Positions 1 through 8,349 of a DNA stretch of 64,000 nucleotides are shown piece by piece. Numbering within the stretch: position 1 is the stretch's first letter; each line of letters opens with the position of its first letter. The notes below the pieces were generated by a model. The model was not told the DNA's origin. It did no database searches and saw only the letters and a program-made list of their open reading frames with translations. The stretch is from Verrucomicrobiales bacterium (lineage in GTDB: Bacteria > Verrucomicrobiota > Verrucomicrobiia > Verrucomicrobiales > DEV007), in the NCBI GenBank assembly GCA_016795505.1, contig JAEUHH010000006.1:24509-88508 (forward strand). The letters run 5' to 3'. Position numbers and translations under genes: made by a program.

Positions 1-42
1 ACCAGCACCAGGAATTTGGCTTTGACGAAGTGGGAGAGCATG
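1..42 (-). CDS. Possible 5' end of a truncated gene
   Basis: Reading leftwards from an ATG at 42, the frame stays open to the window edge and encodes MLSHFVKAKFLVLV, a basic and hydrophobic start that could be a signal or membrane segment. No clear Shine-Dalgarno sequence precedes it, and only 14 codons are visible, so the call is tentative and no function can be given. Confidence 0.3.
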
Positions 43-326
43 CGTTCCGAAAACGATGAGGGTGGAAAAAAGACTCGCGAAGTTTCCCGCCGGGGAGCGG
101 GCGCAAAAGGACGGGAAGGTAGGGAAAGCGGACGCGACCGGCAACCCCTTTTTCTGTCACTGTTTGGCGGCGGGTGCGGTCACGTTCCCCTGATGGGTCA
201 CCGATGGCAGGATGATCCGCCGCGATCCCCTGATCGCGGAATCGGGGTGCGGCTTTTTCAGGTTGCGCCCCTGAGGGGTCGACACTATTGATACTGGGTC
301 TTAATACACGACCGTCGACGAAAATC
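43..326. other. Intergenic stretch with a GC hairpin
   Basis: No convincing gene is seen. A perfect 8-bp inverted repeat lies at 220-227 and 232-239 (CCGCGATC, loop CCCT), followed 12 bases later by a TTTTT run on the plus strand. It could be a weak plus-strand terminator, but no plus-strand gene is visible upstream. The palindrome CCCCTGAGGGG lies near 270-280, just ahead of the ferredoxin gene. Confidence 0.4.
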
Positions 327-638
327 ATGAATCTGGTCTCCGAATTGCTCGCTCCGCCCGTGACAAAGGCGGACCCCCAGGCTGATCCGCTGATCTGCCA
401 TTGCTTTCGAGTCACGGAGTCGGCCATCAAGCGGGCGATCCATGTGTTTCAGGCGGTCGAGGTGGAAGCCGTGATGGAGATCACCCAGGCGGGCGGCGGA
501 TGCCGCGCCTGCCACTGCCGGATCGACCGGCTGATCGAGGGGAAGCCGGCAGAGTGTGGGCGCCTGTGCCAGTTGCTCGGCCAATGCAGCCACCAAGCGG
601 CAGCCCAGAGCCCGGCTGCGATCCGGATGACAGCCTGA
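327..638 (+). CDS. BFD-like [2Fe-2S] ferredoxin (bacterioferritin-associated)
   Basis: This 103-residue protein carries the BFD-type [2Fe-2S] signature: a CHC pair in ICHCFRVTE and a second pair in GGGCRACHC about 30 residues later. Bfd proteins deliver electrons to bacterioferritin to release stored iron. The neighbouring bacterioferritin, 136 bp downstream on the same strand, supports that role. The internal ATG at 327 is preferred over an in-frame ATG at 288 because the protein then begins at MNLVSELL and ends compactly after the Fe-S domain. The N-terminal 30 residues and the C-terminal tail with two extra cysteines (CGRLCQLL) lie outside the canonical domain. The function is inferred from the motif and the neighbour. 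Confidence 0.8.
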   Translation: MNLVSELLAPPVTKADPQADPLICHCFRVTESAIKRAIHVFQAVEVEAVMEITQAGGGCRACHCRIDRLIEGKPAECGRLCQLLGQCSHQAAAQSPAAIRMTA

Positions 639-774
639 TCGGCGGGCGGACCCATTTGTCACCATTCGCCAAAAAGGGCGGATCGTTTTGTTGGCAGATT
701 GGCCGGTAGCGGGCACCTTGCGACGGTTACGGACGTATTTTTTATCTCAACCACTCACACCCAAGCCACACCCC

Positions 775-1257
775 ATGAAAGGAAACCAGGAAGTCATCGA
801 CGCCCTCAACGCCGGCCTGACCATCGAGCTGACCGCGATCAATCTCTACTTCATCAGCGCCAAAATGTGCGAAAACTGGGGCCTGAAGCGGCTGGGCAAG
901 CATTTCTATGACGAATCGATCGAGGAAATGAAGCACGCCGAGGAGGTGATCGACCGCATCCTCTATCTCGACGGCGTGCCGGAAATCGCCCGCTACGACA
1001 CGATCAAGGTCGGTCAGAACCCTCTCGACATGATCCAGAACAGCCTGGAACTGGAAACGAAGGGTGTGGCCACCTACAACGCGGCCATCCAGCTCTGTCT
1101 GGAAAAGATGGACGCCGGCAGCCGCGACCTGATGGAGCGGATGGTGGTCGAGTCCGAACACAGCATCGACTGGGCGGAAGCCCAGATCGACCTGATCCGT
1201 CTGACCGGCATGGAGAACTATCTCGCCCAGCAGATCGGAGAAGCCGAGGGCCACTGA
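775..1257 (+). CDS. bfr: Bacterioferritin
   Basis: A 160-residue four-helix ferritin-like protein that stores iron as a ferric mineral in a 24-mer cage. The family residues align with the E. coli numbering: ferroxidase ligands Glu18, Glu51, His54 and Glu94, Tyr25, and Met52 as the haem ligand. An ExxH pair (ESEH, residues 126-129) supplies the second-site ligands. The length and the ending LAQQIGEAEGH are typical of Bfr. The start at MKGNQEVID is chosen because it matches the usual MKG N-terminus; the frame is open further upstream but that extension has no family similarity. The BFD-type ferredoxin gene upstream fits a storage and release pair. No clear Fur box was recognised. Confidence 0.95.
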   Translation: MKGNQEVIDALNAGLTIELTAINLYFISAKMCENWGLKRLGKHFYDESIEEMKHAEEVIDRILYLDGVPEIARYDTIKVGQNPLDMIQNSLELETKGVATYNAAIQLCLEKMDAGSRDLMERMVVESEHSIDWAEAQIDLIRLTGMENYLAQQIGEAEGH

Positions 1258-1281
1258 CAGCCCTCCTCCCAGTGACGGATT

Positions 1282-2685
1282 TCAGGCTTTCCGCAGCAGG
1301 ATCGCCTCGGTATCGAAGGCGCCGGTGAGGACATCGCTCAGCACGACGATGGCATCGCCGGCGGAGACATCTCCCCTTTGGCGCAGGATCTCGACGGCTT
1401 GGTGGATGGTCTCCTCGGGCCGCTCGGAAAAAGTCATGAGGTGACCGGTCACGGCACGGTTCAGGCTGAGGGCCCGGCAGACGCGCTCGTCCGGGCAGAA
1501 GGCGTGGATCGGTGAGTGCACCGGCCGCTGGTGCGTCAGGTAGTCCGCCAGCACCCCGCGGGCGGTGAAAACGACGATTTTTGACCCGGGCAGCGAGTCC
1601 GCGAGCACCACGGCGGCTTTGACCGTCCGGTGTTTCTCGGTCGGCAACTCGATCTGGTCGCAGAAACGGGCACCCGGCTCCCGCTCCATGCGGCGCGCGA
1701 TGCGGTCGAGCATTTCCACACATTTCACGGGATACTCACCGACGCTGGTCTCGCCACTGAGCATGACGGCGTCGGCCTGCTCGTAGATGGCATTGGCGAC
1801 GTCGGTGACTTCCGCGCGGGTGGGCACGGGATTGCCGATCATCGACTCCAGCATGTGGGTGGCGACGATGACTTTTCGGCCGACGCGGGCGCATTCGCTG
1901 ACGATGGCCCGCTGGACGACGGGCAATTCCTCCACATGCACCTCGATGCCGAGGTCGCCCCGTGCGACCATCACGGCGTCGGCGGCTTCGACGATGCCGC
2001 GGAGGTGTTTTACGGCTTCTTGATCCTCGATCTTGGCCACGATGCGGGCGGCGGAGCCATGACGGGCGAGTTCCTCCCGCAGATCACCGATGTGCGCGGC
2101 ATCGCGAACGAAACTGATGGCCACGTAATCCGCATCGACAGCCGCCGCCAGGGCAATGTCGGCGCGGTCCTTATCGGTGAGCGAGGGCAGGTTCACCCGT
2201 ACGCCGGGCAGATTGATGTGCCGCCGGGAGCCCATGGCGCCCTCGGTGAGTGCCCGACCGATCAATCGCCCGGTCTCGCGGCGGATGATCTCGAAATGCA
2301 ACACGCCATTGTCCACCAGCAGGGTGTCGCCCACGGACACATCGTCGGCCAGGCCGGTGTAGTTGGTCTCGGTGGACAGAGCCAGCCCGGCCGGCAGCCC
2401 GGCATTGCGGAACTCCACCTCGTCGCCGGGAACAATGGACAGCTTTTCTGGCAGGTCGCCGGTGCGGATGGACGGCCCCTGCAAATCGACCAGCACGGCC
2501 ACCCGCCGGCCTGCCGAGGCGCTCTCCGCCCGCACCCGGTCGACCACGGTCCGCACCCAGTCATGCCGGGCATGGCTCATGTTCAGTCGGACGACATTCA
2601 CCCCGGCCCCGATGAGCATTCGGATGCCATCGGCGGTTTCAGTGGCGGGCCCGAGAGTGGCGATGATTTTGGTCTTGCGGGTCAT
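1282..2685 (-). CDS. pyk: Pyruvate kinase
   Basis: A 467-residue cytosolic enzyme that converts phosphoenolpyruvate and ADP to pyruvate and ATP in the last step of glycolysis. It starts with MTRKTKIIATLGPAT and shows the (beta/alpha)8 barrel motifs in order: NMSHARHDW, the catalytic-lysine segment IVAKIEDQE, the metal-binding block MVARGDLGIEV, and AVMLSGETSVGEYP. The usual TQMLESM segment reads THMLESM. The C-terminal domain runs to IVVLSDVLTGAF. The TIM-barrel isomerase gene ends 42 bp upstream on the same strand, so co-transcription is possible. Confidence 0.96.
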   Translation of the reverse strand: MTRKTKIIATLGPATETADGIRMLIGAGVNVVRLNMSHARHDWVRTVVDRVRAESASAGRRVAVLVDLQGPSIRTGDLPEKLSIVPGDEVEFRNAGLPAGLALSTETNYTGLADDVSVGDTLLVDNGVLHFEIIRRETGRLIGRALTEGAMGSRRHINLPGVRVNLPSLTDKDRADIALAAAVDADYVAISFVRDAAHIGDLREELARHGSAARIVAKIEDQEAVKHLRGIVEAADAVMVARGDLGIEVHVEELPVVQRAIVSECARVGRKVIVATHMLESMIGNPVPTRAEVTDVANAIYEQADAVMLSGETSVGEYPVKCVEMLDRIARRMEREPGARFCDQIELPTEKHRTVKAAVVLADSLPGSKIVVFTARGVLADYLTHQRPVHSPIHAFCPDERVCRALSLNRAVTGHLMTFSERPEETIHQAVEILRQRGDVSAGDAIVVLSDVLTGAFDTEAILLRKA

Positions 2686-2727
2686 GACGCGAGCGGCGGG
2701 AATCAGGAAGAGACGGCGAAAAATCGA

Positions 2728-3642
2728 TCAGGCCACGCCGAGGAGGTTTTTCAGCAGCGCAAAATCCCGCGCCGTCGCCTCCAGCACGCGGGGCGTCACC
2801 GCCGGGTCGTCGTGGTCGAGATATTCGATGTGCAGGCTGACGGGGCCGGTGAAGCCGCTGTCCTTGACCAGTTCGTAGAAGCCGCGGTCCACGCCACCCT
2901 CGCCGAGCGGGGCGATCACGGGCTTCTGATCCTCGCCCCAGCGGGGTTCCTTCACGTAAACCGAGTCGAGCCGGTCGCGCACCAGTGCCCAGTGCAGCGG
3001 CCAGCATTTGGAGCCCTCGATGGTGGCATGTCCGATGTCGAAGGCGACGCCTACCTCGGACGGATCGAATTCGCTGAGCAGTTCGGCCAGGTCCCACACC
3101 GGCGCGCCGAAGTAGGTCTTGCCCGAGTGATTTTGATAAACCGGTTTGATGCCGATCTCCTTGCAGAGGGCGACCAAGTCCCGCAGCCGCGGGCGGAACT
3201 CATCGAGCTGGGGCAGGATGGGTCGGGCGAGGTCGTAGGTGTAGTAGAGCATCCGGAAACGCTTCACCCCGAGCTTGGCGGCCGTGCGCAGCACGGTTTC
3301 GGTGTGCTGTTCAGCGCTCACTTCGTTGATGCCCGACGTGAGGATGGTCATTTCCAACCCTTCTTTTTTGAGCGCTTCGATGAACTTCGGCAGGTCCTCC
3401 TCCACCCGCTCGGGCAGCACTTGGCCGCGCGGCCGGACCGGTGCCTCGACGCCGGCAAAGCCGAGTTTGGCGATGGCGCGGGCAGTCTCCTCGAAGCTGA
3501 GGTGCTGGATCACCTTGGTGAAGGTGCAGAACGTGTAGCGCCCGCCCTCGCCGGCGGCGGAGGCGGATGGAGCGGCGCCCAGCGCGGGAATCGAAGCGGC
3601 GGCAGCGGAAAGCGACTGTTTCAGGAAATGGCGGCGTTGCAT
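2728..3642 (-). CDS. Exported sugar phosphate isomerase/epimerase (xylose isomerase-like TIM barrel)
   Basis: A 304-residue protein with a Tat-like signal at the start (MQRRHFLKQSLSAAAA, with RRHFL), then an AP-endonuclease-2/xylose-isomerase-type TIM barrel. Supporting segments are GFAGVEAPVRP, GVKRFRMLYYTYDL, VYQNHSGKTYFG, VGVAFDIGHATIEG and GPVSLHIEYLD; the Asp, His and Glu residues are typical metal ligands. Such proteins are abundant in Planctomycetes and Verrucomicrobia and act on sugars, often in the periplasm; the substrate cannot be read from sequence. The start at 3642 is preferred over an in-frame upstream ATG because it begins exactly at the Tat signal. It is divergent from the DUF6807 gene, with a 56-bp shared promoter region. 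Confidence 0.85.
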   Translation of the reverse strand: MQRRHFLKQSLSAAAASIPALGAAPSASAAGEGGRYTFCTFTKVIQHLSFEETARAIAKLGFAGVEAPVRPRGQVLPERVEEDLPKFIEALKKEGLEMTILTSGINEVSAEQHTETVLRTAAKLGVKRFRMLYYTYDLARPILPQLDEFRPRLRDLVALCKEIGIKPVYQNHSGKTYFGAPVWDLAELLSEFDPSEVGVAFDIGHATIEGSKCWPLHWALVRDRLDSVYVKEPRWGEDQKPVIAPLGEGGVDRGFYELVKDSGFTGPVSLHIEYLDHDDPAVTPRVLEATARDFALLKNLLGVA

Positions 3643-3698
3643 GGCCCGGCAGCGTATCCGGTCTTGCTCCGGCGGACAAGTCTGGGGATACTGCCGAC

Positions 3699-4754
3699 AT
3701 GCGGCACCACTTTTCACCCTCACCGACGTTTCCGATCGCCGCCGCGGTCGGGCTGGGGCTGCTCGCCTCCCTCCTGTTTCCCATGAAAGCCAGCAGCCAG
3801 ATCAGTATCGGAGGCGGCTCGACCATCTCTTCAGGCGGCTGGTCGCTGACCGGCACCGATCCGATCGAGATCCGGTGGGCGGGCGAAGTGGTGACGGTCT
3901 ACCAGACATCGGCGAGCCTGCCGAAGCCCTTTTTCTATCCGCTGATCGGTCCCACCGGCGAAAACGTAACCCGTCACTACCCGATGAAGGAAGGCGTGGC
4001 TCATGAGGCCACCGACCACCTCCACCACCGCTCGCTGTGGTTTGGCATCGGCAGCGTCAATGGCCTCGATTTCTGGCACGAGCCGGGCAGCCAGGGGAAG
4101 GAAGGCACGAAATTTGGCCGCACCGTCCACACCGGCCTCAGCAGCACCCAGATCAAAGGCCAGGAAAAAGCCATCGTCCTCAAGACCGGCACCGACTGGC
4201 TCGATCACCAGACCGGGGCCAAAATCTGTCAGGACCGTCGCACCATTCGTCTGGAATGCCGCGACGATGGGGGCTTTGCCCTCGATTTCACGGTCACCCT
4301 CGAAGCCAGTGAAGGCGACGTGACCCTGCGCGACACCGAGGAGTGCGGGCTGGCCATCCGCATGATGCCCTCCCTGCAACTCGAAGGTCCCGCCGCCAAG
4401 GGTGCCGCCCGCAACAGTGAAGGCGTGACCGGCCGGGACGTGTGGGGACGCCGGGCTCGCTGGGTCTCCTACGATGGCGAGGATTCCCAGGGGCGGGCGC
4501 TCGGTATTGCGCTCTTTGATCATCCCACCAGCTTCCGGCATCCCACGTGGTGGCATGCCCGGCACTACGGCCTCTGTTCGAGCGGCCCCTTTGGCCAAGG
4601 ACACTTCGAAAAGGACGCCCCGAAGACAGCCGGCGACCACCTCATCCGCCAGGGCGACAGCCTGACCCTGCGCTACCGCGTGCTCATCCACGCCGGCAAG
4701 GCCGACGCGGGCAAACTGGAGGAAGAGTTTCGGGTGTTTGCCGATACGAAGTAA
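3699..4754 (+). CDS. DUF6807 (PmoA-like) exported protein
   Basis: A 351-residue protein with an N-terminal hydrophobic signal (residues about 8-27, ending near KASSQ). The conserved DUF6807 core includes HEATDHLHHRSLWFGIG and VNGLDFWHEPG and, later, WGRRARWVSYDG and HPTWWHARHYGL. The family is often labelled 'PmoA', but it is unrelated to particulate methane monooxygenase and is usually found with carbohydrate-related exported proteins. The exact function is unknown. The start is placed at MRHHFSP because it precedes the signal peptide. It is divergently paired with the Tat-exported isomerase, which suggests a shared role in sugar metabolism (inference). The next gene starts 5 bp after its stop. 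Confidence 0.85.
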   Translation: MRHHFSPSPTFPIAAAVGLGLLASLLFPMKASSQISIGGGSTISSGGWSLTGTDPIEIRWAGEVVTVYQTSASLPKPFFYPLIGPTGENVTRHYPMKEGVAHEATDHLHHRSLWFGIGSVNGLDFWHEPGSQGKEGTKFGRTVHTGLSSTQIKGQEKAIVLKTGTDWLDHQTGAKICQDRRTIRLECRDDGGFALDFTVTLEASEGDVTLRDTEECGLAIRMMPSLQLEGPAAKGAARNSEGVTGRDVWGRRARWVSYDGEDSQGRALGIALFDHPTSFRHPTWWHARHYGLCSSGPFGQGHFEKDAPKTAGDHLIRQGDSLTLRYRVLIHAGKADAGKLEEEFRVFADTK

Positions 4755-4759
4755 GGGAG

Positions 4760-5161
4760 ATGAAGGATTTCCGCCCGGGTTTTCGGCTGTCCCTGCTGGA
4801 CGCGATCGTCCTGGCGGTGGGAGGCACCGCGGCGGCATTTGCCTATCCGATGCTTCCCGAAGCGGCGTTTCTGACCGTTTTCGTCGTGGGGCACTTCTTT
4901 CTTTTCTGCAATGTTTTCCGCATTGGGAGAAAATCGGAGTTGTACTGGGCCGGCACGTTCATTGCCTCGGCGGGCTCTACCATCGTGTTTGGGATGCCTG
5001 GTTGGATCATCGTCGCAGCTTTCTCACTCGGCCTGGCCGCCTGTTTCATCGGGTGGGAAATGCGTCTCCCCTCCTATCACGGCATTGGCTGGCGGCGGCT
5101 CAATCCGGGGCTGGAAGAGTGGTGGCGGCGCCAGTCGGACGAGTCGGCAACACAGCAATGA
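4760..5161 (+). CDS. Small multi-pass membrane protein of unknown function
   Basis: A 133-residue protein not recognised as a named family. Hydrophobic segments lie at about residues 12-30 (AIVLAVGGTAAAFAYPM), 33-52 (AFLTVFVVGHFFLFCNVF), 62-78 and 80-98 (IIVAAFSLGLAACFIGW), giving three or four membrane helices. A short cytosolic tail is rich in Trp and Arg (GWRRLNPGLEEWWRR). Its ATG lies 5 bp after the DUF6807 stop, and GGGAG just upstream can serve as the ribosome binding site, so the two genes are probably co-transcribed. No catalytic motif is visible. Confidence 0.7.
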   Translation: MKDFRPGFRLSLLDAIVLAVGGTAAAFAYPMLPEAAFLTVFVVGHFFLFCNVFRIGRKSELYWAGTFIASAGSTIVFGMPGWIIVAAFSLGLAACFIGWEMRLPSYHGIGWRRLNPGLEEWWRRQSDESATQQ

Positions 5162-5227
5162 CTCTTGCAGGGACGGGCCCTTCGTTGGAGCATTGAGCCG
5201 GACTCACTCATTTTCCCACTCATCATC

Positions 5228-5782
5228 ATGCCCATCATCCCCCCCGACTGGCGGCCCGTCGCTTTCAAGGAATGGCAGGTCGTCTGCGATGCCCTCGAAA
5301 GTGGTGAACAAGCCATCATCCTCCGCAAAGGCGGCATTTCCGAAGGCAAGCTCGGCTTCCAATGGCTCCACGAGCGCTTTTTCCTGTTCCCCACCTTTTT
5401 CCACGAGCAGGTCGAGCAAGTGAAACCCGATGCCGCCGACCAGCCGCGCAGCTTCCGCCCTCAACGGGCCGGGGGCGAGGAAATCGAGATCCGGCTTTTC
5501 GCCGAAACGATCGAGACCAGCCGTCTGACCGATTGGGAAGCGATCACCGCCCTGGCTCCGGAGCACATCTGGACGGAGCAGACCATCCGCGAGCGCTACG
5601 AGTGGGGCGACGAGGAATTCGGCATCAGCCTGGCCCGTCTGCGCATTTATCGCCTGCCGGAACCGTGGGTGCTGCGCGACCGGGCCGGATTTGGCGGCTG
5701 CCGCTCGTGGATCGGTCTCCCAGCCGACGAGCACTCCGACCTCCCGGGCCTGCTCGCCACCGCCGTGCCGGTCACGACCTGA
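5228..5782 (+). CDS. DUF1802 family protein
   Basis: A 184-residue protein matching the DUF1802 pattern: AFKEWQVVCDALESGEQAIILRKGG near the N-terminus, then the HERFFLFPTFFHEQ segment. The family is small, cytosolic and of unknown biochemical function. The start at MPIIPPDWRPVAF is chosen because the family similarity begins immediately after it; an in-frame upstream ATG would add an unrelated leader. It converges with the PQQ-propeller gene across 16 bp. Confidence 0.75.
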   Translation: MPIIPPDWRPVAFKEWQVVCDALESGEQAIILRKGGISEGKLGFQWLHERFFLFPTFFHEQVEQVKPDAADQPRSFRPQRAGGEEIEIRLFAETIETSRLTDWEAITALAPEHIWTEQTIRERYEWGDEEFGISLARLRIYRLPEPWVLRDRAGFGGCRSWIGLPADEHSDLPGLLATAVPVTT

Positions 5783-5798
5783 TCGATCGCCAGGCGCC

Positions 5799-7073
5799 TC
5801 ACTCGGTCACCGCGTAGCACATCAGCTTCTCCTGTTCGCGCAGGTAGAGCCGGCCATCGACCACCACGGGGTGGGCCCAGCTTTTGCCTTTCTGAAAGGC
5901 GGGCTTGAACTGACCCTTCAGGTTGTAGCCCTTGGTGGTGGCCTCGATCAGCGCCACCACGCCGTCCTCGTAGCGGAAAATCAGGTCGCTGCCCGCCATC
6001 AGGATCGCCGCGGAACCCGATCCGGGACCGCGCTGGTCGCCACCCCACACGATCTTGCCGCTGGCCAACTCCACGCAGACGGGAAAGCCGTTGTTGTGCG
6101 CGTGGCCCATGTAAACGTGGCCGTCCTTCAGGATCATCCCGCCATGGTGATTCTGCAGCACTTTGCCATCGAGGAAATACTGCTCCTCGGCCTTCACTCC
6201 GTCGCCGTCCTTGACCAATTTCAGCAGCGCCGAGCCCGTGCCATAGCCGGTCGAGCAAAACACGTAGTCATCCTGCACCAGTGGCGTCGGGATGTTCGCT
6301 GTGCCGTTGGCCACGTTGTTGTAATGCCACAGCGGCTTCCCGTCCTCGGCCCGCACGCCAACCGCCCCACGGCCGGTGACCTGCACGTATTGCTTCACCC
6401 CGGCGCCCTGGGAGATCACGATCGACGAATAGCCGGCGCCATCCTTGCCCTTCTTCCCCGCCTCGGCCGGGGCCGGCGCGCGCCAGATTTCCGCTCCGGT
6501 CTTCTTGTCGAGGGCCACCATCATCGCCTCCGCCCCGCCGGGCGTGCAGATGAGACGGTCACCATCGATGAGCGGGGACTCGCTGAAGCCCCAGCCGCTC
6601 ATCATCACGCCGCCGAAGTCCTTGGCGAAGTTTTTCTTCCACACCACCTCGCCCGTCTCCGCCCGGGCACAGACGAGATCGCCAGCCAGGCCGATGGCAT
6701 AGACCAGGTCGCCATCCACCTGCGGCGATCCATTGCTGTGGCCACCGGTACCGAAGACCGTGGTCCACAACGGCTTGCCATCGGTGGCGGAAAAGGCGAA
6801 CAATGCCTCGCCGTCCTTGGTCTTGCCGAGGGTGAAAATCCGGCCGTCCGCCACGGCGACGCTGGAGTATCCCTGACCGCAACCTTCCGCCTGCCACAGC
6901 AGCTTCGGGCCGCCCTCCGGCCAAGCCTTCACGCCTTCCGGCGAGATGCCGTCGCGATTCGGCCCGCGCCAGCCCGGCCAATCCTTGGCGGAGGCGCGGT
7001 CAATCAGACTGCCGCCCAGAATCAGGCTGACGGCGAGGAGGGGCGTTGGAAATTGAGACGGGCGGATTTTCAT
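5799..7073 (-). CDS. Secreted PQQ-like beta-propeller protein
   Basis: A 424-residue protein with a signal peptide (residues 1-29, ending RASA) followed by DWPGWRGPNRDGIS, a hallmark of secreted propeller proteins in Planctomycetes and Verrucomicrobia. Repeated blade motifs follow, such as DGRIFTLGKTKDGEALFAF, DGKPLWTTVFG, TGEVVWKKNF and SGKIVWGG, typical of the PQQ/BamB eight-blade fold. Without visible PQQ-dependent dehydrogenase residues it is best called a PQQ-like or BamB-like structural propeller rather than an enzyme. The protein is probably periplasmic or surface exposed. Confidence 0.85.
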   Translation of the reverse strand: MKIRPSQFPTPLLAVSLILGGSLIDRASAKDWPGWRGPNRDGISPEGVKAWPEGGPKLLWQAEGCGQGYSSVAVADGRIFTLGKTKDGEALFAFSATDGKPLWTTVFGTGGHSNGSPQVDGDLVYAIGLAGDLVCARAETGEVVWKKNFAKDFGGVMMSGWGFSESPLIDGDRLICTPGGAEAMMVALDKKTGAEIWRAPAPAEAGKKGKDGAGYSSIVISQGAGVKQYVQVTGRGAVGVRAEDGKPLWHYNNVANGTANIPTPLVQDDYVFCSTGYGTGSALLKLVKDGDGVKAEEQYFLDGKVLQNHHGGMILKDGHVYMGHAHNNGFPVCVELASGKIVWGGDQRGPGSGSAAILMAGSDLIFRYEDGVVALIEATTKGYNLKGQFKPAFQKGKSWAHPVVVDGRLYLREQEKLMCYAVTE

Positions 7074-7176
7074 GGTCGAAAACAGGAAGAAGTTTGGGAA
7101 ACGACCGGAGATTGCCGGGATTCGTCGCTAAAATCGAGCAAAATCCGGAGCCTTACGCCATCGCGGGCCAGGCGAA

Positions 7177-7204
7177 GGCCACGCATTTTTCGCTTGAGCC
7201 ACCG
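7177..7204 (+). repeat. 28-bp direct repeat, left copy
   Basis: This 28-bp sequence (beginning GGCCACGCATTTTTCGC, ending TTGAGCCACCG) is repeated perfectly, in the same orientation, at 8350-8377. The flanks of the two copies share no further similarity. The unit from this copy to the next is 1173 bp and holds one lower-GC gene, as expected for an inserted cassette bounded by a duplicated target or recombination core. Confidence 0.9.
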
Positions 7205-7311
7205 AACTGCCTTTCGTCATGACGGGAATGCCGTCCCCAGGGCTGACCACCAAAAATCCGGTTTCAAACCACGGCCCGCAAGCGTAGTCTGCGCCTGTCC
7301 AAACCACCGCA

Positions 7312-8205
7312 TTGAATGACGGAATCCAACTCGAGATCGACTTCCGAACCGGAATGCCAACCGCCATCGTCGGCGACAATGCTTCGGACGCCGTCCGACA
7401 GGCTTGCCAATCCCTCAACCGCGAGCGAACGCGCGGCCTCTTGGCAATCGCTCAGCAAACTCCACCCGGCGAATCGATTCCGGCTGATGTTTGGACAACC
7501 GCTTTTGAAAGCGCTGCAAGAGAATGGGAAGTCCCACCCATCCGACTGAGCCACCTGGGCATCGTTCGCGATTCCGACGGCTTCCTTGTCTCAAACAGCT
7601 TGCGCGCCCTGCCTCCAGGGGCTGAAGCGCAGCCCTATGCAGACGATGCAACCCGCGTCGTTTACAAATTGTTCGACCTCCGAGAAAATGGATCTCTCGG
7701 AAAGAAGCTCGTTTTCAACGATTCCGAGGACGGTTTCGAAGTCGATGTGGCCGATGCGACTTGGATCGACGTGCTGGAAAAGATCTCTCTTTTGAACTCG
7801 GGCGGTGGTCTGCCGACCGAGATAGTGGGGTTGTCCGACAGCGGCGATTTCCTGATCGCCAAGCAACCCATGGCAAGCCCATGGATGGATTTTTTAGCCG
7901 ATCGGGAGGTCGCAGAAGACCGCATGTGCGGAATACTCCCCATCGGAGGAGGACTGAGGCAACGCGTCTTCGTCACCTGGGTCGATGATGTGTTTTGGCT
8001 GGTTGGCGATCTGCACGATCGAAATATCATGCGGGATTCCGCCGGCGTGCCAGCGATCATCGACGCCTTGGCAGGCAAAGTGACTCCAAAGGCACGAAAG
8101 AGGCTGTTTTGGCTAAACAGGGCTTGCGAAGATGCCAAATCATTTCGCGAGAACGGTTCAAAACCCCAGAATCCGATGTGGGAAGTGTGCGACGATCAAC
8201 TTTGA
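7312..8205 (+). CDS. Kinase-like protein, polyvalent-protein kinase type
   Basis: A protein of up to 297 residues with kinase-like motifs: RVVYKLF (candidate ATP-binding Lys119), hinge-like GDFLIAKQPMA (178-188), GDLHDRNIMRD (232-242, candidate catalytic loop with His235 and Asn238) and IID (249-251, in the DFG position). This order resembles the small kinases called Kinase-PolyVal, usually found as modules of phage or plasmid polyvalent proteins; here it stands alone. Substrate unknown. The frame opens at a TTG (7312); an ATG at 7354 is the alternative start. The base composition is visibly less GC-rich than the flanking genes, and the gene lies between 28-bp direct repeats, which points to transfer. 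A toxin or effector role is conceivable but not shown. Confidence 0.65.
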   Translation: MNDGIQLEIDFRTGMPTAIVGDNASDAVRQACQSLNRERTRGLLAIAQQTPPGESIPADVWTTAFESAAREWEVPPIRLSHLGIVRDSDGFLVSNSLRALPPGAEAQPYADDATRVVYKLFDLRENGSLGKKLVFNDSEDGFEVDVADATWIDVLEKISLLNSGGGLPTEIVGLSDSGDFLIAKQPMASPWMDFLADREVAEDRMCGILPIGGGLRQRVFVTWVDDVFWLVGDLHDRNIMRDSAGVPAIIDALAGKVTPKARKRLFWLNRACEDAKSFRENGSKPQNPMWEVCDDQL

Positions 8206-8260
8206 ACAATCAGCCCGTCCTCCCTTGCCGAGGAGGGAGCCGGAGGTTTTCACAGCGACC

Positions 8261-8294
8261 GGATCAAGCAACGCACCGGTGCGAAAAATGATCC
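8261..8294. repeat. Nested inverted repeat downstream of the kinase-like gene
   Basis: Outer arms GGATCA (8261-8266) and TGATCC (8289-8294) flank a central perfect palindrome GCACCGGTGC (8273-8282), separated by unrelated hexamers. No U-tract follows, so it is not an obvious terminator. It could be a protein-binding or recombination site inside the cassette. A second small dyad, TCACCT-TC-AGGTGA, lies at 8323-8336. Confidence 0.6.
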
Positions 8295-8349
8295 CATCGG
8301 CGCTCAGTTCTGTCCGTTTTTCTCACCTTCAGGTGAAATCCAAACTTTT

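Noticed and set aside
3727..3736. TTTCCGAT in the DUF6807 gene
   Set aside because: It is a coding match in the signal peptide (Phe-Pro-Ile) without core motifs or a right end.
7316..7549. Alternative ATG-started frame overlapping the start of the kinase-like gene
   Set aside because: It ends after 77 codons and lacks kinase motifs, while the other frame stays open through all kinase motifs, so neither a frameshift nor a second gene is needed.
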